A stretch of 12,968 bases of DNA from JBGTNQ01 sp038212375. Its GTDB lineage: Bacteria > Patescibacteriota > Minisyncoccia > Phycocordibacterales > Zambryskibacteraceae. A program made the translations under genes and the position numbers. Each line of letters begins with the position of its first letter. Within the stretch, counting starts at the first letter, position 1. A model generated the notes under the pieces. It did not search any database. It worked only from the letters and a program-made list of their open reading frames with translations, and was not told the origin of the DNA. This document shows positions 10,999-12,968 of the stretch, piece after piece. The stretch spans positions 1 to 12,968 of the forward strand of contig JBBQUO010000018.1 of assembly GCA_038212375.1 (NCBI GenBank). Reading direction: 5' to 3'.

Positions 10999-12968
10999 CT
11001 AATTTGCGTACCTACCCATTGCTGCGCACGGACTACCAGATTGTATATTGAAATTAAATCCTGAGGGATTCACAAAATTTGGATTTGCAATAATAGAACC
11101 TTGATCGTAGCCCATATCTGATTGCCATTTTGCAAAATTATATACTCCACCCAGTACTCCGTACCGACCTCCATTTGCTGCAGCAAAGGTGAATTGTGGA
11201 GCTACATTTGGATTGTAGTAGCAGTTATTTGAAAAACTGATTGCTGGTCGGGTAGCAGAATAAAGACTATCATCAATATATGTACCGATTGAGATAACAC
11301 CTCCTTCGTTATTATAGGCTGGGGTTGTGTCGTATACAATATTGTTGCGAAATACGATTCCACTCGGATCGTTCGGGAAGAGTGGGTCTGGCCAATCCGA
11401 AGTTGGAATTAACCCTAAACCACCGCCAGTATTGTAAAACGTATTGTACTCAAAAACTTGATTAACCAGATGAGTACGTCCTCCTTGATCAGCGTCGAAT
11501 ATATTTCCACCATTTATGAAAAGGTTGTGGTGGACCCATGCATTTGATGAAACTCCCCCAATCGAAAAGAAATTGCATCCTTCGAACTTATTATTATATA
11601 CTCGGAAATAAGCCTTAGGGTCTGGACTAGAATGTTTATACTTAAGGCACGTTCCCGTATTAGTACCAGGTGGTGGAGCTGATTGATATATATAGCTGTC
11701 ATGCACTACCGCATTACCACCTGAAAAAAATACGATATCTCCGCTATTTCCTGTTGCGAGTCCTTTACTTGCTTTTACTCTATCGAAATTATCGTGCAAG
11801 GTTACATTACCAACATCAATATTAGTTACAGCAGTAACTCGAATTCCAGCCAAATTGTAATTATCAACACCGTCTGTATTATAAATTTTCATATTACTAA
11901 CAGCAATTTGATCCGTCTCACCAATATCAAGACCTACACTAGCTGAATTACGAATTTCTATGCCGCTTATATCAAAATAGCTACTTTGAGATATGGCCAT
12001 CGCAGCAAAAGCAAAACTTGGATCAAAAATTGGAAATTGTCCCGGGTAGGCTTTGATGTGAAAGTGTGCAGATTCTTTACCGTGTAAACCTCGAAAATAT
12101 GAAATGTATGTAGGTCCACCTGTGGGCCCATTATCATCTCCAGCTACAGTAGCAATAGTATACGTGCCAGACATTAAGTAGATATAGTCTCCTGGTTGAA
12201 ATGACACCCACCCCGTTGGGTATCCCCAATATCCATAATAACTATTTATATTTTTAAACGTCTTCCACGGTGAGGCGTATGTACCGACATTTGCATCTGA
12301 GCCATTTAGTGGATTAATGTAGTAGCACTTTCCATTGCCAACCGCTTCACAAATCCCCCCTCCAGTTGGAGTTGGTGTTACAACAATAGTCGATACAGGT
12401 GTAGGGTTAGGGGCTGGAGTTGGAGTTGGAACTGCAGCAGTTACAGAAGAACCATATATCATGGATACTTCAGAGGCGGAAAGTGCTCGATTGTATATCC
12501 TCACATCATCAATCGAACCACTGAAGTAAAACCATGTATTGTTTGTACTTCCCCACACATTAGTATAACCTGTACCAATTTGTAAATTTGTAGGAGCTTG
12601 TGCTCCATAGTTCCTACTCCCCATACTCAAACCGTCCACATATGCGCTCTGACCACTTGATGTATTAATAAATACTGCGTGGTGCCACTGTCCATCATCT
12701 ACTCGATTCTGTGAAAGCATTCCTTGAACTGGAATAGATGAACCCTCATAAGAAAGAGCGCTGAGTTTTCCGTCAGTTCGTACATAAAGAAATGGATTAT
12801 AACTACTCGGAGTTCCTGTTGGAGCAGTGTTTGAATCCGAGATGAGCACTCCACTTGATGTTGTTTTAAACCACAGACTAATCGTAATTGGTGTTGAATC
12901 AAGTGTCGGAGAAAGAGGGATATACGTGTTCGAACCGTTGAATGAGAGAGCGTCTCCCCACTTTCCAT
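10999..12968 (-). CDS. Secreted LamG plus parallel beta-helix protein, 5' end outside the window
   Basis: An open frame from the right edge to TAG at 10999-11001, 655 residues visible. It should not be started at an internal GTG (12849): upstream codons continue a good LamG domain, reading GKWGDALSFNGSNTYIPLS and then TISLWFKT. The LamG/concanavalin-like domain (about 12968-12450) includes DGQWHHAVF and DDVRIYNRALSASEV, both typical. A Pro/Thr linker (PTPTPAPNPTPV, about 12440-12355) leads to a right-handed parallel beta-helix (about 12350-11000), opening with YYINPLNGSDANVGTYASPWKTF and showing stacked Asn turns such as FRNNIVYD and FSNNCYYN. It ends NPNFVNPSGFNFNIQSGSPC. Such proteins bind or cleave surface polysaccharides. 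No catalytic residues can be assigned. The TAG stop is unusual in this window, where most genes end in TAA. Confidence 0.88.
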   Translation of the reverse strand, partial: GKWGDALSFNGSNTYIPLSPTLDSTPITISLWFKTTSSGVLISDSNTAPTGTPSSYNPFLYVRTDGKLSALSYEGSSIPVQGMLSQNRVDDGQWHHAVFINTSSGQSAYVDGLSMGSRNYGAQAPTNLQIGTGYTNVWGSTNNTWFYFSGSIDDVRIYNRALSASEVSMIYGSSVTAAVPTPTPAPNPTPVSTIVVTPTPTGGGICEAVGNGKCYYINPLNGSDANVGTYASPWKTFKNINSYYGYWGYPTGWVSFQPGDYIYLMSGTYTIATVAGDDNGPTGGPTYISYFRGLHGKESAHFHIKAYPGQFPIFDPSFAFAAMAISQSSYFDISGIEIRNSASVGLDIGETDQIAVSNMKIYNTDGVDNYNLAGIRVTAVTNIDVGNVTLHDNFDRVKASKGLATGNSGDIVFFSGGNAVVHDSYIYQSAPPPGTNTGTCLKYKHSSPDPKAYFRVYNNKFEGCNFFSIGGVSSNAWVHHNLFINGGNIFDADQGGRTHLVNQVFEYNTFYNTGGGLGLIPTSDWPDPLFPNDPSGIVFRNNIVYDTTPAYNNEGGVISIGTYIDDSLYSATRPAISFSNNCYYNPNVAPQFTFAAANGGRYGVLGGVYNFAKWQSDMGYDQGSIIANPNFVNPSGFNFNIQSGSPCAAMGRYAN

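Noticed and set aside
12335..12529. Gly/Val/Thr-rich plus-strand frame
   Set aside because: Antisense of the Pro/Thr linker in the LamG protein.
1..12968. CRISPR array, insertion sequence, phage or toxin-antitoxin genes
   Set aside because: No regularly spaced repeats, transposase, integrase, terminal inverted repeats with target duplications, or recognised defence domains were seen; the only long direct repeat is the PEP-CTERM tail cassette.

Overview
The window reads as a compact bacterial chromosome segment of moderate GC, most likely from a Patescibacteria (CPR/Parcubacteria-type) genome. This is an inference from gene style: short intergenic spaces, many genes with no Shine-Dalgarno site or with leaderless-looking starts, a bare infC-rpmI-rplT cluster, and divergent lone ftsH and smpB-ssrA. 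No marker here fixes the phylum. Stops are standard and no in-frame TGA reassignment is needed.

Left part (1-4840): the 5' end of a probable exported protein runs off the left edge on the minus strand. An M16 zinc peptidase follows (minus, 178-1455), then a decayed small membrane-protein gene (plus, about 1580-1842) carrying a TAG in place of an expected Trp codon and a one-base frameshift. ftsH (minus) and smpB (plus) diverge from a 52-bp spacer with back-to-back promoters. smpB is followed by ssrA (tmRNA), so both parts of the trans-translation machinery lie together beside the membrane protease FtsH.

Middle (4840-6771): two tandem tiny proteins (55 and 58 aa) share a C-x3-H ... PC-x2-C motif and look like unrecognised paralogous zinc-binding proteins. 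They converge on a MarR-family regulator, which diverges from a membrane-anchored fasciclin (FAS1) protein. A perfect 9-3-9 inverted repeat between those two is the obvious candidate operator.

Right-centre (6821-8857): two minus-strand secreted proteins end in a textbook PEP-CTERM sorting signal. They share almost no sequence in their ectodomains, but the last coding bases plus the downstream terminator are a near-identical 138-bp duplication, and both have the same promoter form (TTGACA, 16-bp spacer, TATTNT). A PEP-CTERM pair is unexpected if the host is a CPR cell and is the most interesting item in the window.

Right part (8898-12968): a cold-shock protein with a strong promoter and a 75-nt leader, an unrecognised 107-aa gene, the translation operon infC-rpmI-rplT, and on the minus strand a large secreted LamG plus parallel beta-helix protein whose 5' end lies outside the window. 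Most genes end in long, perfect or near-perfect palindromic terminators that serve both strands.
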